From Microbispora sp. H11081 (GTDB lineage: Bacteria > Actinomycetota > Actinomycetes > Streptosporangiales > Streptosporangiaceae): a stretch of 64,000 nt of DNA. The stretch lies in NCBI RefSeq assembly GCF_012999535.1, contig NZ_JABBWV010000001.1, positions 558,001 to 622,000 on the forward strand. Reading direction: 5' to 3'. The position numbers and the translations under genes are program-made. Positions 42,780 to 50,441 of this stretch are shown here, in pieces. The notes beneath the pieces were generated by a model that did not search any database, had not been told where the DNA came from, and was given only the letters and a program-made list of their open reading frames with translations. Numbering within the stretch: position 1 is the stretch's first letter; every line of letters begins with the position of its first letter.

Positions 42780-43601
42780 ATGATGCGCCTGTCCGCCCTC
42801 CGCGTCGTCCGCCGCTGGGCCGCGTTCGCCCGCGCCGGGATGGCCCTGTTCCCCGCCGGTTCCCGCGGCGCACCCACCGCCGGCTCAGGACCCGGCTCAG
42901 GACCCGGTTCAGGACCCGGCGCGGTCTCCGGGGGACCGGACCGCGGCAGGGGCGGTCGGCCGTTCCCTTCGGCGGGCGGGACGGGCGCGCGGCGAGGGCG
43001 GGCCGGTGACGGCGAGGACGACCTCGCCAGGGAACGCCTGCGGATCGCCTCGGAACTGCACGACCTGGTGGCCCACGACCTGAGCGTGATGACGCTGGGC
43101 GTGGGAGCGGGCCGCCTGATCATGGACAAGGACCCGGAACGCGCCAGGCGGACCTTCCGCGAGGCCGAGGAGTCCGGCCGCCGGGTGCTGTCCGACCTGC
43201 GCAGGATGATGGGCCTGCTGCGGGCGGACCGGCAGCGGCGCGGCCCTCAGCCGGGCCTGGGGGACCTGCCCGGGCTGCTCGACGACTTCCGCGCGAGCGG
43301 TCTAGCGGTCTCCCTCAAGGAGGCCGGCGTCCGGGGAGGGGGCCCGGCCCTTGAGCTGTCGGCCTACCGCATCGTGGAGGAGGCGCTGGGCGACGCGCTC
43401 TGGTACGGCATGGCCCGCACGGCGACCGTCACGCTGCGGTGGCTGCCCGCCATCCTGGAGGTCGCCGTCCACGACGACGGACAGCCCCGCGACCGGCTCG
43501 TCAGCACCTGGGAGTGGGCGGCGTTGTTCGGCGGATCGGTCGCCGCGCACCCGCTTCCCGGCGGGTTCGAACTCCGCGTCCGGCTGCTGCGCCCCACTTG
43601 A
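42780..43601 (+). CDS. Sensor kinase-like protein with degenerate ATPase domain
   Basis: The 273-residue protein has a HisKA_3 helix with the phospho-acceptor His in RIASELHDLVAHDLSVM (about 88-104) and the second helix RRTFREAEESGRRVLSDLRR. The ATP-binding part is degraded: the N-box reads YRIVEEALGDALWYG instead of EALTN...H, DDG lacks a following glycine box, and GLxGMxER is replaced by STWEWAALFGG. It may be a pseudokinase or phosphotransfer protein. There is no membrane helix. Three 12-bp repeats (42880-42915) encode SGPG units. The ATG has no clear ribosome site and no response regulator is adjacent. Confidence 0.8.
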   Translation: MMRLSALRVVRRWAAFARAGMALFPAGSRGAPTAGSGPGSGPGSGPGAVSGGPDRGRGGRPFPSAGGTGARRGRAGDGEDDLARERLRIASELHDLVAHDLSVMTLGVGAGRLIMDKDPERARRTFREAEESGRRVLSDLRRMMGLLRADRQRRGPQPGLGDLPGLLDDFRASGLAVSLKEAGVRGGGPALELSAYRIVEEALGDALWYGMARTATVTLRWLPAILEVAVHDDGQPRDRLVSTWEWAALFGGSVAAHPLPGGFELRVRLLRPT

Positions 43602-43705
43602 CCGGGCCCCACCTGACCGGCCGTGCCGCGCCCGGTCGGGCGGGCCGCCGGGACCGGGCTGCAAGGGCCGTGCTGCAGGGGCCGGGCCGCCGGGGGCGGG
43701 CCGGA

Positions 43706-43993
43706 TCAGTCCGCGTCGGCGAGGCCGATGGAGAAGGCCGCCTCCAGGTCGTGGCGGGAGTAGGTGCGGAAGGCGATGTGCGTCTCGGTGTGACGCACGC
43801 CGGGCACCTTGTTGACGCGGCCGGGCACGACCTCGGCCACCTCGTCGTACCGGACGACCCTGACCATGGCCAGCAGGTCGAACTCGCCCGTGATCGAGTA
43901 CACCTCGCTGACGCCTTCGATCCCGGCGATGGCCTCGGCGACCTCGGGGATCCGGTCGACATCCGCCTTGATGTGGACGATCGCGGTGACCAT
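43706..43993 (-). CDS. Lrp/AsnC ligand-binding domain protein
   Basis: The 95-residue protein is a stand-alone RAM/AsnC effector domain. It has VTAIVHIKADVDRIPEVAEAI, VSEVYSITGEFDLLAMVRV and TETHIAFRTYSRHDLEAAF, but no DNA-binding domain. Such single-domain proteins bind amino acids and may partner full regulators. It lies downstream of and convergent with the pseudokinase gene; the 104-bp gap is GC-rich. Its position near trpD is common in actinobacteria. Confidence 0.9.
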   Translation of the reverse strand: MVTAIVHIKADVDRIPEVAEAIAGIEGVSEVYSITGEFDLLAMVRVVRYDEVAEVVPGRVNKVPGVRHTETHIAFRTYSRHDLEAAFSIGLADAD

Positions 43994-44044
43994 GGAGGCT
44001 CTCCTGCTGTTCCCGGCTTCGGCTTGTCGCCCCAGAGACTAGCG

Positions 44045-45778
44045 TCACCGCAGCGGCCGTCCCTCACGGCGGTCGCTCCGCTGGTGGCGGTAGGCGCGCT
44101 CGATGCGCTCGACCAGCCGCCCCGCGCCGTACGCGGGAAGGCTCCAGGCGCCGTCGACCTGCACGAGGCGCACGCCGGGGGAGTCGAGCCAGCGCAGCAC
44201 GCACTCGGTCTCCTCGGCGCTCGCGGCCGGCGTGGGGCCGGGACCGGGGGCGACCGTCTCCGCGGTGGCGACCAGCGCGTCCACGTAGGGGGTGGGGTGG
44301 GCGCCCCTGGGCATCACCCCGGCCGCGGTGAGCCTGCCGTACCGGATGACGTGGATGTCCCAGCCGCCGTCGAAGGCGGGGGAGGCCGCGACCATCTGCG
44401 GGATGCCGGTCAGCGAGCGCAGTCGCTGCATGCGCGCGGCGGTCCTGACGTAGGCCGCGAGCCGGTCGCGGTCGGCGGCCGCCTCCTCGTAGCGCTGCTC
44501 GGCGGAAAGGCGCCGCATACGCGCCTCCATGGCCGAGAAGACGGTCTCGGCGTCCTGCTCCATGGCCTCCCGGGCGCGGTGCACGTGCCGGGCGTAGCTC
44601 TCCTCGCTCTCACGGCCCTCGCAGGGCGCGCCGCAGCGGCCGATCTCGGCGAGCGTGCAGGCGGGGCGCCGCACGCGGGCCGACAGCCGTTCTGTGCACT
44701 GGCGCAGCGGCAGCGCCTCGTGCATGGCGGTCCGTGCGTCGTCGGCCGTGCGGCTGCTGCCGAAAGGGCCGAGGTAGGCCGCGCCGTCATCCTTCACCTC
44801 GCGCACGACGCTGAGCCGGGGGAACGCCTCGTCGGTCAGCTTGAGCCAGACCGCCCGCTCGGGGAAGCGGGACCGCCTGTTGTAGCGGGGCTTGGTGGCC
44901 CCGATCATCCGCAGTTCGCGGATCTCCGCCTCCAGCGCGGTGGCGCAGACGATCGTCCTGACCCGCTCGGCGATGCCGACCATCTCGCGGACGCGGGAGC
45001 GGGTCTCGCTCGCGGTGAAGTAGCTGCGCACCCGGTTGCGCAGGTTGGAGCTCTTCCCGATGTAGAGCGCCTCGCCCCGGGCGTCCTCGAAGACGTAGAC
45101 GCCCGGCGCGCCCGGCACCCCGTCGGCGAGGTGGCGCTTGCGCCGCTGCTCGGGGGTGGGGGCGCGGACGAAACCGCGCAGGTCCTCGAGCGTGTGGACG
45201 CCGAGCGAGCCGACCCGCCCGATGAGGCCGTGCAGCACGTCGACCGTGGCCCTCGCGTCGGCCAGCGCCCGGTGGCAGGGCTCGGTGGAGCTGCGGAAGA
45301 TCCGGGCGAGCGTGGCGAGCTTGCAGTTGGGGGTCTCGTCGCGGGTCAGCACCCGGCGCGCGAGGTCGGCCGTGTCCACGACGGGATTGGCCGGCGGCGG
45401 GTAGCCGTTGGCCTGGCAGGCCGCCTTCAGGAACGACATGTCGAACGGCGCGTTGTGCGCCACCAGCGCCGTCCCCGCCACGAACTCCAGGAAGCTCGGC
45501 AGAACCTCGGAGAACTTCGGCGCGGCCACGACCATCGCGTCGGTGATGCCGGTCAGCACGGAGATGAACGGGGGGATCGGGCCGCCCGGGTCGATCAGGG
45601 TGGCGAACTCGCCGATCACCTCGCCGCCCCGGACCTTCACGGCGCCGATCTCGGTGATGGCGTGTTCCGCCGACGAGCCGCCGGTGGTCTCCAGGTCGAA
45701 GACGACGAACGTCACCTCCCGCAGGGGAGTGCCGAGCTCGTCCAGCGTGCCCTGTACCGCGTCCACGCCCATGACCAT
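44045..45778 (-). CDS. DEDDh exonuclease fused to GIY-YIG endonuclease domain
   Basis: The 577-residue protein combines a DnaQ-like 3'-5' exonuclease (about 20-190; FVVFDLETTGGSS, HNAPFDMSFL, HRALADARATVDVL) with a UvrC-type GIY-YIG nuclease domain (about 215-300; GAPGVYVFEDARGEALYIGKSS) and a UVR-like helix (LSAEQRYEEAAADRDRL). This fusion is known in actinobacteria next to trpD and NlpC/P60 genes and relates to DNA repair; it is distinct from UvrC itself. The start is ATG 45776-45778; a TTG 18 bp earlier is less likely. A helix-hairpin-helix region was not recognised. Confidence 0.92.
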   Translation of the reverse strand: MVMGVDAVQGTLDELGTPLREVTFVVFDLETTGGSSAEHAITEIGAVKVRGGEVIGEFATLIDPGGPIPPFISVLTGITDAMVVAAPKFSEVLPSFLEFVAGTALVAHNAPFDMSFLKAACQANGYPPPANPVVDTADLARRVLTRDETPNCKLATLARIFRSSTEPCHRALADARATVDVLHGLIGRVGSLGVHTLEDLRGFVRAPTPEQRRKRHLADGVPGAPGVYVFEDARGEALYIGKSSNLRNRVRSYFTASETRSRVREMVGIAERVRTIVCATALEAEIRELRMIGATKPRYNRRSRFPERAVWLKLTDEAFPRLSVVREVKDDGAAYLGPFGSSRTADDARTAMHEALPLRQCTERLSARVRRPACTLAEIGRCGAPCEGRESEESYARHVHRAREAMEQDAETVFSAMEARMRRLSAEQRYEEAAADRDRLAAYVRTAARMQRLRSLTGIPQMVAASPAFDGGWDIHVIRYGRLTAAGVMPRGAHPTPYVDALVATAETVAPGPGPTPAASAEETECVLRWLDSPGVRLVQVDGAWSLPAYGAGRLVERIERAYRHQRSDRREGRPLR

Positions 45779-45845
45779 AGAGACGCCGACCGACAATCAC
45801 CGCACCGGCCCCAAGCGACGGTAAAGGAACGGCCAGGTGAGGGGC

Positions 45846-46421
45846 TTACGCGGCGGCCGCGCCCGCGTGCCATTCGCGAGCCAGCATCGCGTAGACCAGC
45901 TCGTCGCTCCACGCGCCGGCGAAGAACTCGTTCTCCACCAGGTGGGCCTCCTTGCGCATGCCGAGCCGCTCCATCAGGCGGGCGGAGGCGGTGTTGCGCG
46001 CGTCGCAGTTGCCGTGGACGCGGTGCAGCCCGAGACCCTCGAACCCGATGCGCAGGAGCTCGCGGGCCGCCTCGGCGGCCAGCCCACGGCCCTGGTACGC
46101 CGGGTTGAAGACGAAGCCGATCTCACCCTGGCGGTGCTCCCTGCTGCGCAGGAACAGGGTGAGATCGCCGATCACGGGCCCTCCGTCCGGCAGGGCGGCG
46201 GCCACGCTGAGCACGTCGCCGTCCTCCCCGAGCGAGGAGCAGGCGATCTTCCGGTCGAGCGCGGCCTTCGTCTCCTCCCGCGTACGGGCGTCCCAGTACA
46301 GGTACCTGGTCACCTCCGGCAGGGAGTGGAAGGCGTACAGGTCGTCGAGGTCGGCCTCGGTGAAGGGGCGCAGAACCAACCGGGAGGTCGTGATCGGGTA
46401 TGCGGGGGTGAACACCCGCAC
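45846..46421 (-). CDS. GNAT-family N-acetyltransferase (RimJ/RimL-like)
   Basis: The 191-residue enzyme has the GNAT fold of the RimJ type: an ITTSRLVLRPFTEADLDDLY start, IGDLTLFLRSREHRQGEIGFV and the acetyl-CoA loop NPAYQGRGLAAEAARELLRIGF. NCDARNTASARLMERLGM completes the signature. Ribosomal proteins or small amines may be its substrate; this cannot be decided. It is upstream of the DEDDh/GIY-YIG gene on the same strand, 67 bp apart. Confidence 0.9.
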   Translation of the reverse strand: MRVFTPAYPITTSRLVLRPFTEADLDDLYAFHSLPEVTRYLYWDARTREETKAALDRKIACSSLGEDGDVLSVAAALPDGGPVIGDLTLFLRSREHRQGEIGFVFNPAYQGRGLAAEAARELLRIGFEGLGLHRVHGNCDARNTASARLMERLGMRKEAHLVENEFFAGAWSDELVYAMLAREWHAGAAAA

Positions 46422-46750
46422 AGCGTACGGACTCAGGCCGGGCGGCCGGCCGTCCCGCGCCGCGCTCTCCCGCCCGTGCCGCCCGCGTCGCCGCGCCGGG
46501 CCGGGGGCGGCCGGTCACAGATCATGAACGCGGCATGGACACGGTGCGACGGTCGTACCCTTGTAAGGGACAAGAACAAGGGAGTGTCTCGCAGATCTTG
46601 CCGTGCGAGGGCCGCCCGTGGGGGTGCCGCGCGTCTCGCGGGCGGCGGGCGGAGGGGACGTTCTCGCACTCGGGGGCGACAGCGCCGCGAGGCGCCGCCG
46701 GCGACCGCGGTGGGCAGAAGCTTTGTAGGACACGGCCGAGGAGCGACGAG
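46422..46750. other. Intergenic region before the NYN gene
   Basis: This 329-bp gap lies between divergent genes and contains no supported gene. A perfect 7-bp stem, CCCTTGT and ACAAGGG with an 11-base loop, occurs at 46558-46582. The remainder is GC-rich with short inverted repeats; the promoter of the NYN gene should be here. Confidence 0.6.
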
Positions 46751-48067
46751 ATGAGTTCAGCCGGAGAAGGCCTGTCTCGTCCGTTGCCCGAGCAGGTTCG
46801 CTTACACGTGGTGGAGGTCGCGGCGCAGGTGCTGGGCTCGATGCCCGCCGCCGCGGTGCCGCCGCCGTTGCGCAACATCGCCAGGTTCGACCCGCGCAAG
46901 CGCGCCCGCCTGGGCAGCGCGCCGATCGCGGCCCAGCTGGAGAACGACAAGGAGTTCCGCGAGCGGGTGGCCGAGACCCTGGAGGCGGCCTGGCCCGAGC
47001 TGGTGACGAGCCTGGCCGAGGGCACGGTGCCCCCCGCGGCGGAGCCGGTGCTGGTCGCGGCGGCGGCCTACCTGACCCGTCCGCCCGGCTGGCCGGACCT
47101 GGTCGAGCAGGCGCGGGCCGATCTGGAGCAGGCCGCCGCGGCGGGCAGCCAGCGCGAACAGGCGGAGACGCGGCTGCGCGAGCAGCTCGCCGCGCAGCGG
47201 GCCGCCGCCAAGGAGGAGATCGACCGGGTGCGCGAGCAGCTCAAGGCGGCCCGCGCGGAGAACTCCGACCTGCGGCGCAAGCTGCACGACGCCCGGGAGC
47301 GGGTCAGGGCCGCGGAGGCCAGGGCGGACGAGCTGGAGGCCGAGACGGCCGAGGCGAGAGTCAGGGCGGCGAGCGCCAACGGCGCAGCGGAGACCGAGCT
47401 ACGCCGGCTCAAGGAGCGCCTGGCGGACGCCGAGCGCCAGCTGGAGGCCAGCCGCAGGGCCATCCGTGAGGGCCGCAGCATCGAGGACACCCGGGTGCGG
47501 GTGCTGCTGGACGCGCTGCAGGACGCCGCCGGAGGGCTGCGCAAGGAGCTCGGCCTGCCCACGACGATCAGCAGGCCCGCCGACTACGTGACCGCCGTCG
47601 TGCCGGGCGAGCCGGGCGTGACGGCCGTGCCCGCGCGGGCGCTGGCCAACGACGACCCGCAGTTGCTCGACCAGCTCCTGGCCATCCCCCACCTGCACCT
47701 GATCGTCGACGGCTACAACGTGACCAAGACCGGCTATCCCTCGCTGACCCTCGCCGACCAGCGGGCCAGGCTGCTCACCGGGCTCGGCGGGCTCGCCGTC
47801 CAGACGCGGGCGGAGGTGACGTGCGTCTTCGACGGCGCGGAGCTGAACGGGCCCGTCCCGGTGTCCGCGCCGCGCGGGGTCCGGGTGATGTTCAGCGCGC
47901 CCGGGGAGATCGCCGACGACCTCATCCGCACGCTCGTGCGGGCGGAGCCGCCCGGGCGGCAGATCGCGGTCGTCTCCTCCGACCGTGAGGTGGCCGAGTC
48001 GGTGCGCCGCATGGGCGCCCGCCCGGTGCCCTCGCTCCTGTTGCTGCGCCGGCTCGGCCGCGGCTGA
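46751..48067 (+). CDS. NYN-domain RNase-like protein with coiled coil
   Basis: The 438-residue protein has a conserved N-terminal helical part (1-130; PPPLRNIARFDPRKRARLG), a long coiled coil (about 135-250; Arg/Glu/Ala-rich) and a C-terminal NYN/YacP-type PIN-like nuclease domain (about 315-438). Nuclease acids are in LIVDGYNVTKTGYPSL, VTCVFDGAE and AVVSSDREVAESVRRMG. Similar actinobacterial proteins may process RNA. ATG 46751 has GAGGAG seven bases upstream. The coiled coil implies oligomerisation or tethering; no direct function is established. Confidence 0.9.
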   Translation: MSSAGEGLSRPLPEQVRLHVVEVAAQVLGSMPAAAVPPPLRNIARFDPRKRARLGSAPIAAQLENDKEFRERVAETLEAAWPELVTSLAEGTVPPAAEPVLVAAAAYLTRPPGWPDLVEQARADLEQAAAAGSQREQAETRLREQLAAQRAAAKEEIDRVREQLKAARAENSDLRRKLHDARERVRAAEARADELEAETAEARVRAASANGAAETELRRLKERLADAERQLEASRRAIREGRSIEDTRVRVLLDALQDAAGGLRKELGLPTTISRPADYVTAVVPGEPGVTAVPARALANDDPQLLDQLLAIPHLHLIVDGYNVTKTGYPSLTLADQRARLLTGLGGLAVQTRAEVTCVFDGAELNGPVPVSAPRGVRVMFSAPGEIADDLIRTLVRAEPPGRQIAVVSSDREVAESVRRMGARPVPSLLLLRRLGRG

Positions 48068-48203
48068 GCCCGCGTACGCACGCTCGGGACCCGCGTCGTC
48101 GCCCTGGGTGACGACCAGCGCGAATACCTGCGAATAGGTTGAAGCTACAAGATCGCCTAGATAGAGTCGCGCCGCAGGTTTCGTAGATCTAAAGGGGGCC
48201 TCA

Positions 48204-49166
48204 GTGCGAGGGCGTGTGCCGGTGGCCGCCGTTCTGGCCGCCGTGGTCCTGCTGACGCCGATGGCGGGCGCGCAGGCGGATCCGAAGCCCACAGTCGCTC
48301 AGGCCAAGGCGAAGCTGAACAAGCTCAACGAGCAGGCCGACAAGCTCGTGGACCGCTACAACGCGGCCAACGAGAAGTGGAAGAAGGCGAGAAAGAAGTA
48401 CCTCGCCATCAGCGAGGACTACAAGAAGCAGAGCGTCCGCGTGGAGGAGCTACGCTCCGGGCTGGTCACGATGGCCGTCAACAGCTACCAGGTCGGCGAC
48501 ATGGGGTCGTGGGGCGGCGTCTTCTACAGCTCGAACCCCGAGTCCATGCTGAGCGGCCTGGCCACGCTCAACCACATCTCGGCCGAGCGCGCCGGGCGGT
48601 TGCGGGAGTACGAGAGCGCCATCCAGGGCCTCAAGGACCGCCGTGACCAGAGCAAGGACCTCTACAAGGAGGCGGCCGACGTCAGGAGCGAGCTCGCCGG
48701 CGAGAAGGAGAAGGTCGACAAGCTCGTCAGGGAGCAGATGAAGCTGCTGCGCTCGCTCGGGACGTACAACCCTGGCAACCCCAACAGCGCCGGCGTCGCC
48801 TACACGGGACCGGCGTCGGGCAATGCGCTGGCGGCCCTCCAGTTCGCCTACAAGCAGGTCGGCAAGCCGTACCGCTACGGAGGCACGGGACCGGACGCCT
48901 GGGACTGCTCAGGGCTCGTGCAGGCCGCCTGGTCGGCGGCGGGGGTGTCCCTGCCCAGGACGAGCTACGAGCAGTGGGCCTGGGGGGCGAGCCGCAGGGT
49001 CTCCCTGGACGAGCTCCAGGCGGGCGATCTGCTCTGGCACGCCGGGTACGGCCACGTCGGCATCTACGCCGGTGACGGCAAGGTCGTGCACGCTCCCCAG
49101 ACCGGGGATGTTGTGAAGATTGTCACACTCTCGGAGTACCGCGCGATCGGCGCCGTCCGTCCGTGA
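48204..49166 (+). CDS. Secreted NlpC/P60 peptidoglycan endopeptidase (RipC-like)
   Basis: The 320-residue enzyme has a Sec signal (VPVAAVLAAVVLLTPMAGAQA), an N-terminal coiled coil (about 28-190) and a C40 domain (about 205-320). The catalytic Cys is in WDCSGLVQAAW, His in GHVGIYAGDG and third residue in HAPQTGD. The coiled coil plus NlpC/P60 matches RipC-type hydrolases that depend on FtsEX-like activation. GTG 48204 follows AAAGGGGG. It is paired with a second NlpC/P60 gene downstream, each with its own promoter region. Confidence 0.95.
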   Translation: MRGRVPVAAVLAAVVLLTPMAGAQADPKPTVAQAKAKLNKLNEQADKLVDRYNAANEKWKKARKKYLAISEDYKKQSVRVEELRSGLVTMAVNSYQVGDMGSWGGVFYSSNPESMLSGLATLNHISAERAGRLREYESAIQGLKDRRDQSKDLYKEAADVRSELAGEKEKVDKLVREQMKLLRSLGTYNPGNPNSAGVAYTGPASGNALAALQFAYKQVGKPYRYGGTGPDAWDCSGLVQAAWSAAGVSLPRTSYEQWAWGASRRVSLDELQAGDLLWHAGYGHVGIYAGDGKVVHAPQTGDVVKIVTLSEYRAIGAVRP

Positions 49167-49227
49167 CGCCCGTCGGGCGTCCATGATCGATGTGTCTGCT
49201 GTGGCGTTTTTCGGGGCCTGTGGCGGC

Positions 49228-49247
49228 AATGTGAGCAGAGTCACATT
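49228..49247. promoter_or_regulatory. Crp-like site and promoter for the riboswitch gene
   Basis: AATGTGA-GCAGAG-TCACATT has perfect 7-bp arms and matches the Crp consensus TGTGA-N6-TCACA. A -10-like TAAGCT lies at 49268-49273; a start near 49280 would place the site centre near -42, as in class II activation. This order (Crp site, ydaO riboswitch, wall-hydrolase gene) resembles Streptomyces rpfA. Confidence 0.7.
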
Positions 49248-49360
49248 TAGCCGATCTCTGCGTTGGGTAAGCTGCGCCTTCTCCTCTGCGCCCTTCGTTA
49301 TCTGATCTTTATCCGGCGGGGAGCGCTTTGCCGAACGCGCCGGGTCCTCGGTAGCTTCTG

Positions 49361-49389
49361 GGCCGCGGCGGGCACACCCCGCCGCGGCC
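49361..49389 (+). terminator. Strong hairpin between promoter and riboswitch
   Basis: GGCCGCGGCGGG, a 5-base loop, CCCGCCGCGGCC is a perfect 12-bp stem. It lies in the long leader upstream of the aptamer. It may end readthrough from the first NlpC/P60 gene or be part of leader regulation. Confidence 0.5.
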
Positions 49390-49464
49390 AACCGGCCAGG
49401 AGTGCCGGTAGCGAACCATCCACTGTCATCGGCGCCCCCATCACCCTCCCCCCGTGGGAATCCC

Positions 49465-49620
49465 CGGCGCCGGTGGCGTGCCGAGTCCGTGCAGTCAGGA
49501 GGCACGGAGCCGGGGAACCAACGACCTTCACGCGAAGGTCCGGGGTGAATCGGCGCAGTGCGCGCCGTAGGGCGACTTCCCCGCCCGAACCCGTCAGCTA
49601 ACCCGGTAGGCGTGAGCGGA
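49465..49620 (+). ncRNA. Cyclic di-AMP (ydaO/yuaA) riboswitch
   Basis: The leader shows the conserved ydaO blocks in order: CGGAGCCGGGGAACCAA (about 49505), a variable hairpin, CCGGGGTGAATCGGCG (about 49540), AGGGCGACTTCCCCGCCCGA (about 49569) and CCCGTCAGCTAACCCGGTAGGCG (about 49590). This class binds c-di-AMP and often precedes wall-hydrolase and potassium-transport genes in actinobacteria. Exact ends are estimated. It lies 18 bases before the start of the second NlpC/P60 gene, whose ribosome site GAGGAG follows closely. Transcriptional or translational control cannot be told apart. Confidence 0.9.
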
Positions 49621-49637
49621 AGATCCGAGGAGAGATC

Positions 49638-50297
49638 CTGTCTACCACCCCCGCTAGTCTGTCCCGTCTTGCCCGAATTGCCCTGGGAGGTGCCGCTCTG
49701 ACGGCATCAGTAGGGGTCGCCGGTGCGCAGCCGGCGGCGGCGGACCCGGTGACGGTCGAGATCGTCAAGACGGCCCCCGAGACGAAGACAGCGACCAAGA
49801 CGGCCGGAACGACGGCCGCGAAGACCGGTGCGAGCGCCGCCGCGCGCGAGGCCGCGGCGAAGAAGAAGGCAGCGCAGAAGAAGGCCGCACTGAAGAAGGC
49901 AGCAGTGCGGAAGGTCAGCAGGGCCGCGCTCCAGCGGGCCAAGGCCCTGCGCGCGGTGCGGATCGCCAGGCAGCAGATCGGCGACCCCTACCGCTACGGG
50001 GCCACGGGACCGGGCGCGTTCGACTGCTCGGGCCTGGTCCAGTACGCCTGGCGCAAGGCGGGCGTACGGCTGCCGCGTACGACGTGGTCCATCAAGAGCG
50101 CGGTCAGGAAGAAGGTGTCCTGGGGGAGTTTCAAGCCCGGTGACCTGATCTTCACGAGCGGCGGCGGCCACGTCGGCATGTACGTCGGCGACGGCAAGAT
50201 GGTCCACGCTCCGCGCACCGGCACCCGCGTGCGGATCGACAAGCTGGACGCCTACCGGAGGAGCAGTTTCGTCGGCGCCGTCCGTCCCGGCGCCTGA
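49638..50297 (+). CDS. Secreted NlpC/P60 hydrolase with apparent CTG start
   Basis: The frame encodes a signal peptide beginning at CTG 49638 (read as Met: STTPASLSRLARIALGGAAL) and ending near AQPAAADP. Then follow an Ala/Lys-rich linker and a C40 NlpC/P60 domain with FDCSGLVQYAWRKAG, GHVGMYVGDG and HAPRTGTRVR. No ATG, GTG or TTG in frame can encode the signal; the next GTG (49749) would remove it. GAGGAG ends five bases before CTG, and an in-frame stop lies at 49599 inside the riboswitch. CTG therefore seems to be the start. The gene is controlled by the c-di-AMP riboswitch and probably Crp. Confidence 0.85.
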   Translation: MSTTPASLSRLARIALGGAALTASVGVAGAQPAAADPVTVEIVKTAPETKTATKTAGTTAAKTGASAAAREAAAKKKAAQKKAALKKAAVRKVSRAALQRAKALRAVRIARQQIGDPYRYGATGPGAFDCSGLVQYAWRKAGVRLPRTTWSIKSAVRKKVSWGSFKPGDLIFTSGGGHVGMYVGDGKMVHAPRTGTRVRIDKLDAYRRSSFVGAVRPGA

Positions 50298-50310
50298 GGG
50301 CGCCGGTCAC

Positions 50311-50352
50311 CGGCACCCCCCGACCGGCACCCCCCGACCGGCACCCCCCGAC
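50311..50352 (+). repeat. Three perfect 14-bp tandem repeats
   Basis: The unit CGGCACCCCCCGAC occurs three times without error just after the NlpC/P60 stop codon. It has no coding role in a plausible frame. Confidence 0.9.
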
Positions 50353-50384
50353 CGGCGCGGCCCGGACACTGCCCCACCAGGGAC

Positions 50385-50423
50385 ACGGCCCCGCCCACCT
50401 CGTAGCGAGGTGGGCGGGGCCGT
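50385..50423 (+). terminator. Strong terminator after the NlpC/P60 gene
   Basis: An 18-bp perfect stem (from ACGGCCCCGCCC to its complement) has a 3-base TAG loop. It is the most stable hairpin in the window by stem length and ends about 18 bp before the next gene. Confidence 0.9.
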
Positions 50424-50441
50424 GGCGTCTGGCCCATTAGC

